From assembly GCA_947259175.1 (NCBI GenBank), contig CAMYKW010000029.1, positions 1 through 42,642 on the forward strand: DNA of 42,642 bases, written 5' to 3'. The notes beneath the pieces were generated by a model. It saw only the letters and a list, made by a program, of their open reading frames with translations, ran no database searches and had not been told where the DNA came from. A program made the position numbers and the translations under genes. The stretch comes from an uncultured Gammaproteobacteria bacterium. GTDB lineage: Bacteria > Pseudomonadota > Gammaproteobacteria > Arenicellales > JAANXG01. Positions 25,044-33,009 of the stretch are shown here, one piece after another (position 1 is the stretch's first letter; each line of letters starts with the position of its first letter).

Positions 25044-26819
25044 ATGGCGGATAAGGCCGCAGTAATCATCGGGGTCGACAAAACGGGTGGACTGCCGAAG
25101 CTCAACTCCGCCGCCGCCGGCGCCAGCGCGGTTGCGGATTGGTTGCAAAGCGAAGGCTACGAGGTCAAATGTCTCACTGATAAATCCGGCCCGGTGCACG
25201 CGCGCGACATCGAAGACGCCGTCGCCGAGCTCGTCACGGTACCGCCCCGGTATCGTCTGCTCGTTGTGTACTTCTCGGGCCACGGCTACTGGCACGCGCG
25301 CGCGGACCTTTGGTTGTTGAGCGGCGCGCCGACAAAAGCAAGCGATGCGATCAATCTCGACGGCGCGATGGATCTTGCGCGCTATTCGGGCATCCCCAAT
25401 GTCGTATTTATTTCCGATGCCTGCCGTTCGATTCCCGACTCGCGAGCCGGCGCCAGGGTTACGGGAATCGATGCGTTCCCCAACCATGCGGATATCAATA
25501 CCGTCTCGAAGATCGATGTGTTCAAGGCCACCAGCGAAGCGCGCTCCGCCTACGAAGGCGACATAGGGGGAAAGCCGCACAGTATTTTAACTTACGCATT
25601 GATGAGCGCGTACAAACAACCCCAGCCCGCGATGATCCACCCGATCACGGCCGGCGGCACGCGACTCTATGTCGTCCCCAACCGCGAACTCGAGACCTAC
25701 CTGCAGGAAAAGGTCAACGACATTCTGGCGGATATCGATATCAATCTAACCCAGAATATCGAGGCCAATGTCCCTTCCAGCGACGATGTATACATCGCAC
25801 GCGTGGGTGCGCCGACACAGCCACTGTCCACCGCACCCACCGGCGGCGCCGGACCGGCGCGCGCCGCCGCGGCTTCGCCGGGACCGAATCCCGGGCGTGA
25901 CGCCGCCGAAACTATTGAACGAACGCTGACCGGCGCGCCCGGTGCGCCCGTCGGGATCGACACGGGGGGAGCGCTGGCCGTGTCGGAAGCGGCCACCGAG
26001 GAAAAACTGCACTCGCGCCTGCCGAACGCGGCGGTGGATCATATGGAGTCCACGGTGGGTTTTACCGTGCACGGCGCGCGGGTCGTCAACGCGGTAACCA
26101 CCAAAGGCGAGGACAACGCCAGCGTCGAGTTGCTCGATCAGGGCAACGGCGCCGACGCCGCTGCGGTCATACGGCTGTGGGACGTGCGTCCCGCCGTGTC
26201 GGTCGCGGTTCAGCTCGAGGACGGCCGGTGCGCGGTACTTGCGGGTTTCAACGGCTACATCGGCCACGCGAGCTTTGACGACCAGGGGCTGGCGAATGTC
26301 AGTTACATCCCCTCCTCGAACCACTGGCGGTGGCAGATGTATGAAAACGAAAAGGCGGCCATCGACAGGCTGCGCGCCCTGGTGGCGCTGGCGGTGGACA
26401 ACAATACGTTTCAGATCCGCTCGGACCGGGAAGCCGATGCCCTCGGCCAGAGAATCCGCATGGGTAAAGGCATCGATCCGACTCTGGGTCTGTACGCGGC
26501 CCACGCCTACTCGCAGGCAGCCAAAGACAACAGCGTGCGCAGCGTGATGAATTACATGCGCGGGGATTTGCAGGCGGACCTGTACGACATCTGGGTCCTC
26601 GCCTTCCGCCGTCCGCACACCGAGTCGGGGGATTACCCGCGCGCGCCGCTATGCCCGATGTTGACCCAGACGTGGAACCTATTACGGCCGCGCGACATCA
26701 CCCTGCCTCCGGTGCTGGAAGCGGCGCTACCGCACTTGTGCAACTCGCTATGGACGACATTCCAACCCGAGGCCGGCGCATCCATTATGCAAGCCATCGA
26801 TACAGGAGAATTACAATGA
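25044..26819 (+). CDS. Caspase-like (C14) cysteine protease with long C-terminal region
   Basis: A 591-residue protein. Residues 1-225 are a caspase/metacaspase-like domain: AVIIGVDKTGGLPKL (first strand), LLVVYFSGHGYW (catalytic His80) and NVVFISDACRSIP (catalytic Cys127), all in register. A Pro/Ala/Gly-rich linker (about 255-300) follows, then an uncharacterised region of about 290 residues containing LWDVRPAVSVAVQLEDG and MYENEKAAIDRLRALVAL. There is no signal peptide, so it acts in the cytoplasm. Prokaryotic C14 proteases are usually regulated effectors of immunity or cell death, or processing enzymes. Its stop overlaps the start of the next gene by 4 bp (ATGA), indicating coupled translation with the alpha/beta hydrolase. 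Confidence 0.9.
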   Translation: MADKAAVIIGVDKTGGLPKLNSAAAGASAVADWLQSEGYEVKCLTDKSGPVHARDIEDAVAELVTVPPRYRLLVVYFSGHGYWHARADLWLLSGAPTKASDAINLDGAMDLARYSGIPNVVFISDACRSIPDSRAGARVTGIDAFPNHADINTVSKIDVFKATSEARSAYEGDIGGKPHSILTYALMSAYKQPQPAMIHPITAGGTRLYVVPNRELETYLQEKVNDILADIDINLTQNIEANVPSSDDVYIARVGAPTQPLSTAPTGGAGPARAAAASPGPNPGRDAAETIERTLTGAPGAPVGIDTGGALAVSEAATEEKLHSRLPNAAVDHMESTVGFTVHGARVVNAVTTKGEDNASVELLDQGNGADAAAVIRLWDVRPAVSVAVQLEDGRCAVLAGFNGYIGHASFDDQGLANVSYIPSSNHWRWQMYENEKAAIDRLRALVALAVDNNTFQIRSDREADALGQRIRMGKGIDPTLGLYAAHAYSQAAKDNSVRSVMNYMRGDLQADLYDIWVLAFRRPHTESGDYPRAPLCPMLTQTWNLLRPRDITLPPVLEAALPHLCNSLWTTFQPEAGASIMQAIDTGELQ

Positions 26820-27685
26820 GAATACTGATGATTCATGGTCGTGCCCAAGGGGGCAAGGATCCCGACGAGCTCAAGGCGACTTGGATCGACACCTTAAAGC
26901 AGGGTTTTCAGGCTGCCGGCATACCGTTGCCGGACAATATTGAATTTGATTTTCCCTTCTACGCCGACAAGTTGGATCAGTATACCGAACAGGCGAGCCT
27001 GCCAACGCCGGACGAGGTGGTCACCAAGGGACCGGGACAGGACCGGGAATTTGAACAGTTCATGCAGTCGGTGTTGGACGAAATGAAAAACCGCGCCGCT
27101 ATTTCGGACGACGACGTCGCCGCGGAGATGGACGACGGCGACGTCCAGGAGAAAGGGATACAGAACTGGGGCTGGGTGCAGGCCATCGCCCGCGTCATCG
27201 ATAAACACCTCATCGGGGCGTCGGATTTCACCATCGAAACGTTCCTCAAGGACGTTTTCCTGTATGTGAACAAACCGGCGGTCTCCCGCGGCATCAACAA
27301 GATCGTCGAGGAGAAGCTTACCGACGAACCGACCATCGTCATCGGTCACTCCCTGGGGTCGGTGGTCGGCTACAAATGCATCATGGACAACCTGGACAAG
27401 CTAAAGCTCGTCAAGTACATCACCATCGGCTGTCCGCTGGGAATTAAGGCGATCAGCAGCAAACTCGGCCTGCTGCAGAATCCCGGCGGCGCCAACGGCT
27501 GGTACAACGCCTACGACGAACGCGACGTGGTCGCCCTCAATCCCCTGAATAACACCTATTTCCCCACCGATCCGGCGATCGTCAATAACAACGGCGTGGA
27601 CAACCAGACCGACAACCGCCACGGCATCATCGGCTATCTCAACGACGCCGAGGTGGCGAAGCAGATCGCGGCCGCACTGGGCTGA
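26816..27685 (+). CDS. Alpha/beta hydrolase coupled to the caspase gene
   Basis: A 289-residue cytoplasmic hydrolase. MRILMIHGRAQGGKDPDEL gives the oxyanion-loop HG, PTIVIGHSLGSVVGYKCIMD the nucleophile Ser elbow, and NRHGIIGYLND near the end the candidate catalytic His; YNAYDERDVVALNP may carry the acid residue. It resembles lipase/esterase-like enzymes that act on soluble or membrane substrates. The start is fixed by its 4-bp overlap with the caspase stop and by AGGAG 7 bp upstream; an upstream in-frame extension runs inside the caspase gene and is rejected. The tight coupling suggests equal amounts of the two products. Confidence 0.9.
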   Translation: MRILMIHGRAQGGKDPDELKATWIDTLKQGFQAAGIPLPDNIEFDFPFYADKLDQYTEQASLPTPDEVVTKGPGQDREFEQFMQSVLDEMKNRAAISDDDVAAEMDDGDVQEKGIQNWGWVQAIARVIDKHLIGASDFTIETFLKDVFLYVNKPAVSRGINKIVEEKLTDEPTIVIGHSLGSVVGYKCIMDNLDKLKLVKYITIGCPLGIKAISSKLGLLQNPGGANGWYNAYDERDVVALNPLNNTYFPTDPAIVNNNGVDNQTDNRHGIIGYLNDAEVAKQIAAALG

Positions 27686-27806
27686 GGTGTGGGCGGATCG
27701 ATCAACGGCGCGTCGAGCTGAATACTCAGGCGACGCGGGTTTGCGCAACCGTGCCTAATCGGTCGTTAGTTACGCACGATCCGCGACACAGCGGGGAAAC
27801 TTGCCA

Positions 27807-29291
27807 ATGAATACTCCGCTCGTCGCGCCCGACTGGTACGGCCGCCTCAATGTAACCGGGCATCGTCCTGAAACGCAGCCGACGCCTGCGAGCGGTCTGT
27901 GGATGATCGTCTACGACGACTGGTTCGATCAGGAGAAGCGCGCCGGTGACTCCGCACTGTTTGATGAGGTGTTTGCGTTCCGGCGCCATGTGCAGGAGAA
28001 ATTCCCAGGCGCCTTGAGTTTCGAATTCCTGCCCTTGATCTTCGTGCGCGGTTCCCAGGCCGACGTCCAGTCGTTGACCGGCGTGCCCCGCTTCAGGTAC
28101 GCGATTCCCCAGACCGTGGATGTCGCGGACTACCTGCCGATTCTGCAAGGGATCAACGCGCTGCGCTCGGAAACCGGGCACCAACTCTATGAGTGGCAGG
28201 AATTCGTCAACAGCGGCGGTGAGCTTCCCGACGATAAGTTTGTCGGCGGCCAAATGCCGACGCGGGAGTACCCGCCGCCGCTCGACGCGAAGCACATCGT
28301 AGCCGACACTTCGACTCCTCGTGCTGCGTCCCCGGCGTGGATGCCGGTGATCAACCTCAGTCTCGGGCCGATGCTGCCGGAGAGCCCCGCCAATCCGGTG
28401 TTGTTTGCATTGAGCGCCGCCGCCAACACCCACCTGGTGGTGGTCGCGGCTGGCAACGCCGGCGCGCGGGCCGATTCCCCCGGTGTGAATCCGTGGGCGC
28501 CCGCCGGCGCCGCCCTGGTGGTTGGCGCCAGCGAAGACGACGCCGGTACCAAGCTCGCCGAGTACTCATCCAGAGGCAAACCGGAAGATCAACGCAACCA
28601 TCCCGACGTGATTGCTTGGGGTTCGTCGGCCTTGGGCGCCGAACAGGGCACCAGCTTTGCCGCGCCGCGGGTATCAAAGCTCGGTTGCGTCGCGGCCGCG
28701 GCGGCGTTCCAGGCGGCGAGGGTACTGGATGAAGTCAGCGGCCGACCCGCGGGTATACCGCTGGTGGGGTGGGGATTGATCGATACCGGCAGCGAAACCG
28801 CGGCGCTGCCCGCACGCGACGGCGCGTCGGTGCTGCCGTTCGGCGGCGTCCGCGAGCAGGTGCTGCGCGATGCGTGTCACTTCGCGGTGAAAGCCGGCGC
28901 CGAATTTCACTTTTTTTTGAACGGCGCCTTGCTGCGATCGATGATTCTCAAGTCGGCGCGACCGATGACCGGGTACGGCCGCCACGAAGTCGGCGCCGGG
29001 TTTGTCAGTGAAGAAGCGTTTCTGGATTGGCTCGCCCGACAGAGCGTCGGCGAGTTCCTGGAACCGTTCGGACCCGTCGACAAGATACCGGCATCGAGCC
29101 GACGGATGCCGCTGTTCGACCGCGATGCGCTGGCCGAGCTGGCCGCCGCCGTTCGGCGATCGCGACCGACGTGGTTTTTCGATTACCAGCGCCAGCGCTT
29201 CGGCGTGAACCGAACCCCCGCCGAAGGCGAGCTGCGGCTGCCTTCGTCCGGCAGGGGTTACGCCCACGCGATTCACGTGGCCGCCTCCTGA
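27807..29291 (+). CDS. Subtilase-like protein lacking Asp and His motifs
   Basis: About 494 residues. The centre has the C-terminal half of an S8 fold: MPVINLSLGPMLP, LVVVAAGNAGARADSPG (oxyanion Asn), VVGASEDD, EYSSRGKPE and EQGTSFAAPRVSKLG (Ser). Upstream, where the DSG and HGTH motifs should be, there are none; the nearest strings (DVADYLP, IVADTSTP) do not fit. The protein therefore probably cannot work as a normal subtilisin and may be a pseudo-protease scaffold or binding subunit, unless residues come from a partner. The N-terminal 120 residues (LWMIVYDDWFDQEKRAG) and a C-terminal 200 residues are unrecognised. It follows the caspase/hydrolase pair by 121 bp. An in-frame TTG two codons upstream is an alternative start. 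Confidence 0.8.
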   Translation: MNTPLVAPDWYGRLNVTGHRPETQPTPASGLWMIVYDDWFDQEKRAGDSALFDEVFAFRRHVQEKFPGALSFEFLPLIFVRGSQADVQSLTGVPRFRYAIPQTVDVADYLPILQGINALRSETGHQLYEWQEFVNSGGELPDDKFVGGQMPTREYPPPLDAKHIVADTSTPRAASPAWMPVINLSLGPMLPESPANPVLFALSAAANTHLVVVAAGNAGARADSPGVNPWAPAGAALVVGASEDDAGTKLAEYSSRGKPEDQRNHPDVIAWGSSALGAEQGTSFAAPRVSKLGCVAAAAAFQAARVLDEVSGRPAGIPLVGWGLIDTGSETAALPARDGASVLPFGGVREQVLRDACHFAVKAGAEFHFFLNGALLRSMILKSARPMTGYGRHEVGAGFVSEEAFLDWLARQSVGEFLEPFGPVDKIPASSRRMPLFDRDALAELAAAVRRSRPTWFFDYQRQRFGVNRTPAEGELRLPSSGRGYAHAIHVAAS

Positions 29292-29491
29292 TCAAGCAGG
29301 TGGCGTAGTGCACGAAATTTGGCTTGCAGCCAACCGCACAGGGCATGCGCGGGTGAAATCCTGACAAGTTTCGTAAGAGATTGTGTGCGCGACGGTAGCG
29401 GCGGAATCCTCCCGACGGAAGGCATGGTCCCGCCGTTGAACTCATACACGCTAAAGCGCATACTGCACCGGGTACGGACACGGAGAACGAA

Positions 29492-29689
29492 ATGTCGACG
29501 CTGCTCGGATCGCTTCACAAGCGCTTCAAGCGAAGATCCACCGAGGTCATCGATTCTGAGCTCCTAGGGGAACTTTCGATTCCGATTACGGCCGCAGTGG
29601 ACCCGCCCTTTTTGCGTTGGAGGACAGTCTGTCTCAGACAAGGAATTCACGACCAGAATCAAAACCGCAATCGTGAGCAAGGAGACTGA
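29492..29689 (+). CDS. Possible small basic protein at the head of the Cys-rich gene cluster
   Basis: A 65-residue open frame with GGAG 6 bp before its ATG, ending just before the next gene, whose ribosome site (AAGGAG) lies in its last codons. The N-terminus is basic (GSLHKRFKRRSTEV); there is no recognised motif and codon use is mixed. Position and ribosome site favour a real gene; sequence character does not settle it. Confidence 0.35.
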   Translation: MSTLLGSLHKRFKRRSTEVIDSELLGELSIPITAAVDPPFLRWRTVCLRQGIHDQNQNRNREQGD

Positions 29690-29691
29690 CC

Positions 29692-30153
29692 ATGTACCAC
29701 TCAAATGCCATGTATTATCCAACCCCCTGCCACCCCTGGCCACCCTGCGACCCTTGCGGGTGCGCCCCGTGCTGTTGCGGGCCGGTCACGCTGCCCGCGA
29801 ACACCTGGTGTCCGCCGCAGGCTTACACCCTTCCGGTGAGATTCCCGGTGGTCGTGCCAAAGGAAGTATCAGTTGACAGCAGCGCCACTCTCGCCACGGC
29901 GGAGGCGCTCATCGGCGGTAACTCTCAAGCGCATTTAACACTGGAGTATCTCCCCGATGCGACGGCAACCACGCGAACAATTGACGTGACCATCGAAGCG
30001 GACGGATCAACCTCGAGTTGGAGCGAAACCACGATCACCGACGGTTATCAGGTCAAATCCGATTTCATCGCCGTTGCCCCCGGGTCAAAGGTCACGCTCA
30101 ACGCCACCAATGTGGCGGCGCGTCTGCGCTGGTGTGAAACCGTTTGCTGTTAA
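29692..30153 (+). CDS. Cys/Pro-rich protein with ARLRWCE beta-domain
   Basis: A 153-residue protein of two parts. Residues 1-40 are rich in Cys and Pro (eight cysteines, for example CDPCGCAPCCC). Residues 75-153 are a beta-rich domain: AHLTLEYLPDATATT, TDGYQVKSDFIAVAPGSKV, and NVAARLRWCETVCC at the very end. The same domain, with the same ARLRWCE terminus, ends the next protein. No signal peptide is visible, so reduced cysteines in the cytoplasm or metal binding are likely. The gene has AAGGAG upstream and is 22 bp from its paralogue. I do not recognise the family; a structural or metal-binding role is inferred. Confidence 0.82.
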   Translation: MYHSNAMYYPTPCHPWPPCDPCGCAPCCCGPVTLPANTWCPPQAYTLPVRFPVVVPKEVSVDSSATLATAEALIGGNSQAHLTLEYLPDATATTRTIDVTIEADGSTSSWSETTITDGYQVKSDFIAVAPGSKVTLNATNVAARLRWCETVCC

Positions 30154-30175
30154 TTCTTACCAGGAGAGTGACACG

Positions 30176-30826
30176 ATGTACACCATGAAACCCAGTCGAT
30201 CTTTTTACTCCGGGTCGCATATGCACGCACATCACCATGCCGGGGCACCGATGCCCATGCACGGCTATCACCCCCACGCCGGCCACGGCTTTTGTCACTC
30301 GTGCTGCCACCCGCGCACGAAGTGCTGCTGCGTACGAAGGGATTGCCGCAAGGAAGCGAAAGAGCTGTTGGTCGAATCGACCGTGGCACTCGGCGACAAG
30401 GGCGCCGTCGCCACACACAACATCGAGCATCATATCCAGATCATGACACCGGTGCTGGCCACCATCACGGAACCACTTGCGGAGGAGGCGGTGGAAGAAA
30501 CCGGCACACCGGCCACTACCATTGGACGATTAGTGGGATCGCGCCAGAAGGCCAAGGCCGGATTGGGCAAGGCGTTTATAGGCGGTGGCTGCTGTGTCCA
30601 CCTGTCCATCGAATACGCGCCGACCAAGGCCGCGGGTCCCCACGCCGTCGCAGTAATGGTCGTCGACAGCGACAACACCGCGCTCATCTGGGTGAAGCTG
30701 GCGCAAGCTGATGACGGCTATCAGATTAAAGAAGGGATCATCGCCACCAAGCCCGGCGCCCACGTAACGATGCTGGTCGTCAATATGACCGCGCGGCTGC
30801 GCTGGTGCGAAATATTCAGCTGCTAG
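30176..30826 (+). CDS. His/Cys-rich paralogue with ARLRWCE beta-domain
   Basis: A 216-residue protein. Residues 1-60 contain 11 histidines (HMHAHHHAG, HGYHPHAGHGF) and seven cysteines (CHSCCHPRTKCCC), a likely metal-binding patch. A middle helical part (RKEAKELLVESTVALGDKGA) is followed by CCVHLSIEYAP, DDGYQIKEGIIATKPGAHV and the terminal TARLRWCEIFSC, aligning with the preceding protein over about 75 residues. The start is the ATG after CAGGAG; an in-frame extension upstream overlaps the previous gene and is rejected. The two genes arose by duplication, with different metal-rich N-termini. No enzyme motif. Confidence 0.83.
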   Translation: MYTMKPSRSFYSGSHMHAHHHAGAPMPMHGYHPHAGHGFCHSCCHPRTKCCCVRRDCRKEAKELLVESTVALGDKGAVATHNIEHHIQIMTPVLATITEPLAEEAVEETGTPATTIGRLVGSRQKAKAGLGKAFIGGGCCVHLSIEYAPTKAAGPHAVAVMVVDSDNTALIWVKLAQADDGYQIKEGIIATKPGAHVTMLVVNMTARLRWCEIFSC

Positions 30827-30850
30827 AAGAAAACACGCTTGGAGAAGGAT

Positions 30851-31396
30851 ATGGCCACGAAAAAGACTGCCAAGAAAACCCAACGCAAACCGGCGGCGGC
30901 GGCGAAGGCGGCCCCAACCGCAGCCGCGTTTCCAACCACCGGTCAGCCGGCCGCGGGCCTCGGCGCCAGTTCCACGCCCGCCATGGGCACACCCTGGGCG
31001 GGCGCCGGGGGCTGGATGCCGCAGGCGCCGGCGATGCCGGCCGGCTGGATGTCCCCGCCGTGGTCGGCAAATCCCTACGCAGCCGCCCAAGCGGCGCTGC
31101 CGACGGCAATGGGCGGTGCGGCGGAGCAAGCAGCGCCGATCTCCCAGGGCATCGGATCGGCGTTGCGGCTCGCGGTGGATTTGATCAATGCCAGCCTGGC
31201 CGGCGGCACCCGTCTGCTGGCCGGGACCGCCTACCCATCGCCTTACGGATATGGCGGCGGCGCACACGCGCATGGTTGCTGCCATGACGGCTGCGGCGGC
31301 TGCGGCTCCAGTTGTTGTTGTGAATACGTCGACTGTTGCAGCGTGTGCGGCAGCGGCTGTGGGTGCTGCACACCCAGCGTCGGTAATTGTTGCTGA
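30851..31396 (+). CDS. Lys/Ala-tailed protein with Cys-dense C-terminus
   Basis: A 181-residue protein in three parts: a lysine/alanine-rich N-terminus (ATKKTAKKTQRKPAAAAKA), a Pro/Gly/Trp-rich middle with an amphipathic helix (ISQGIGSALRLAVDLINASL), and a C-terminal 40 residues with 15 cysteines (HGCCHDGCGGCGSSCCC, then CCSVCGSGCGCC). ATG with GGAGAAGGA upstream; an upstream in-frame TTG is less likely. The HGxCHDxxGC motif after a helix recurs in the 86-residue protein further along. Lysine-rich tails also begin two other proteins of this region and could bind DNA or a polyanion such as polyphosphate (inference). Confidence 0.82.
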   Translation: MATKKTAKKTQRKPAAAAKAAPTAAAFPTTGQPAAGLGASSTPAMGTPWAGAGGWMPQAPAMPAGWMSPPWSANPYAAAQAALPTAMGGAAEQAAPISQGIGSALRLAVDLINASLAGGTRLLAGTAYPSPYGYGGGAHAHGCCHDGCGGCGSSCCCEYVDCCSVCGSGCGCCTPSVGNCC

Positions 31397-31442
31397 ACAA
31401 AATCGGTGCCGACCGCCGCAGCACAGGACGAGGCGCCGCTAC

Positions 31443-31470
31443 CTTGCGATGCGCTGACGCGCATCGCAAG
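31443..31470. other. Perfect 12-bp hairpin with TGAC loop
   Basis: CTTGCGATGCGC and GCGCATCGCAAG pair exactly around a 4-base loop, in the 201-bp gap between the Cys-dense protein gene and the next gene. There is no T-run after it. It could be an mRNA processing or attenuation structure that lowers expression of downstream genes, or a REP-like element. Confidence 0.5.
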
Positions 31471-31597
31471 CTGAGTTACGCGCACTCGCCGCGCCTGAGT
31501 CCTAGAGCGATTGATGAGTGCGTGCGGCGGCGCCCGGGATAGTGACAGTCGGTCCGCGGCTCGCTGCCCGGGCCGATATGGTATGAAGGAGTAAAAC

Positions 31598-31813
31598 ATG
31601 CCGTCTCATATGAATTTAAAAATTCGGCTTGGACCTCTGGTGACGCTCGAAGTCAGCGGTGACAACTGTGAAGAGCTGCGCACCGCCCTGGACGGATTCA
31701 AACCGCTGAACCAGCAAATAGACGCGATGTGCAGCGACCTGGCGGAGCGCATGTATCCGGAAGAATCCGGGCTGCCCGAACAACGCGATGACGGTGAGGA
31801 GGATGCGTCATGA
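31598..31813 (+). CDS. Small acidic protein
   Basis: A 71-residue protein preceded by a strong AAGGAG 7 bp upstream. Residues 5-25 form two strands (NLKIRLGPLVTLEVSGDNC) followed by a helix (CEELRTALDGFKPLNQQIDA), and the C-terminus is acidic. No known domain. Its stop overlaps the next start by 4 bp (ATGA), so it is translationally coupled to the following gene and likely its partner in the cluster. Confidence 0.75.
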   Translation: MPSHMNLKIRLGPLVTLEVSGDNCEELRTALDGFKPLNQQIDAMCSDLAERMYPEESGLPEQRDDGEEDAS

Positions 31814-32244
31814 AGTTCAAGGCCTATGGAAGAATGCAAAGCGCACCGACGGTAGAGCTCGACGCCAAGATCGATCCGCTCAAGTTGGATACCACCGCCG
31901 GCGGCTCATTACAGGGTCAGGTAGGACCGTTCGTCGCGCGGGTGGGGGAAATTCCGATCCGGGTGACCGTCCCGTTCCTGCGCAGAAGACGGCCGGTGCT
32001 CGCTTCCGTCGGCGGCTTCCGCATTAAACTCGACGCCGTTCAGCTCGAGGTGGCGAGCGCCGCAGTCGACATCAAGGGGGTGGTGGGCGCCGATGGCATC
32101 GACATGAAGGCGAACGCAAAAGTGGACTGCGACACGGATATGAAGGTCAAGGGCTGGGCCTCCGGGCAAGTCAATCTGCCCACGGTGGATTTGGGCGAAG
32201 AGCCTGAGCCCGAGCCCGAGGACGATGAGGCGGAAATCCAGTAG
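31810..32244 (+). CDS. Beta-rich protein with acidic tail
   Basis: A 144-residue protein starting in a 4-bp overlap with the preceding gene. It shows regular alternating strands (KIDPLKLDTTAGGSLQGQVG, GGFRIKLDAVQLEVASAAV, GADGIDMKANAKVDCDTDMK), a basic RRRR turn and a Glu/Pro tail (GEEPEPEPEDDE). The pattern suggests a beta-barrel or beta-sandwich that may assemble. No signal peptide, no enzyme motif, family not recognised. Confidence 0.75.
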   Translation: MKFKAYGRMQSAPTVELDAKIDPLKLDTTAGGSLQGQVGPFVARVGEIPIRVTVPFLRRRRPVLASVGGFRIKLDAVQLEVASAAVDIKGVVGADGIDMKANAKVDCDTDMKVKGWASGQVNLPTVDLGEEPEPEPEDDEAEIQ

Positions 32245-32265
32245 GCCTGGGGTGAGGTTACCGCG

Positions 32266-32976
32266 ATGAGAGACATTGGACACCCGTGCCACCCCTGTCA
32301 TCCGCCGGTGGTTCACCATACGGTGGTCTGCCGCCATCAGGTGGAGGTCGAGGTGCTACCGGCCGCCGCCGAGGTGTTTTTCGCCGACGAGCGCTATACC
32401 AACCCGTGGGATACCCAGATACGGTTTAAAGCCGTCGTCTACAACGCGCCGACGAGTGATGTCACCTGGGAGGTGACCGACCTTGGGGGCGGTCCGGGCG
32501 CCGGCAGCATCGACACGAGCGGCTTGTACACCGCGCCGCCGAAGGGCGCCCTCACCCATGGACATACCGACATCGTCGTCGCCACCGCGGCGGCGGACCC
32601 GATGCGCCGCGCCTACGCCTTCGTAACTCTGGTGGGTTTGGGACCGGAACCCGAACCCGACCCGACGCTGGAGATTTTCCCGCATACGGCGACCTTGTAC
32701 TATCACCAAGGCCACGACAACCAGTACATCGACACGAGCAACAAGAGCCATCGCTTTCGCGCCCTGCTCAAATATACGCCGTTGACGGGCGTGGAGTGGA
32801 GCATCAACGGTGGTAGTTGGACGCCGGACGGTCTTTACTTTTTCTACCAAACCCCCAACAGCGGTTCATCACCCGCGACTGCCACTGTGCGAGCACGCCT
32901 CACCGGCGACAGTTCGGTGCAGGATGAAGTGGAAATTACTTTACTCAATTATGAATGGCCGGGCATTAAGCCGTAA
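32266..32976 (+). CDS. Two Ig-like domains behind a Cys/His N-terminus
   Basis: A 236-residue protein. It begins MRDIGHPCHPCHPPVVHH, a small metal-ligand-rich tip of the kind seen in its neighbours, followed by two bacterial Ig-like (BIG-type) repeats: VTWEVTDLGGGPGAGSIDTS then GLYTAPP, and VEWSINGGSWTPDGLYF. The two repeats are joined by an acidic EPEPDP linker. Such domains usually mediate adhesion or assembly; here there is no signal peptide, so the assembly would be cytoplasmic. GGTGAGG precedes the ATG. Confidence 0.8.
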   Translation: MRDIGHPCHPCHPPVVHHTVVCRHQVEVEVLPAAAEVFFADERYTNPWDTQIRFKAVVYNAPTSDVTWEVTDLGGGPGAGSIDTSGLYTAPPKGALTHGHTDIVVATAAADPMRRAYAFVTLVGLGPEPEPDPTLEIFPHTATLYYHQGHDNQYIDTSNKSHRFRALLKYTPLTGVEWSINGGSWTPDGLYFFYQTPNSGSSPATATVRARLTGDSSVQDEVEITLLNYEWPGIKP

Positions 32977-33009
32977 CCGCAGCGCAATCTTGAACGAAGG
33001 AGCACCCTC

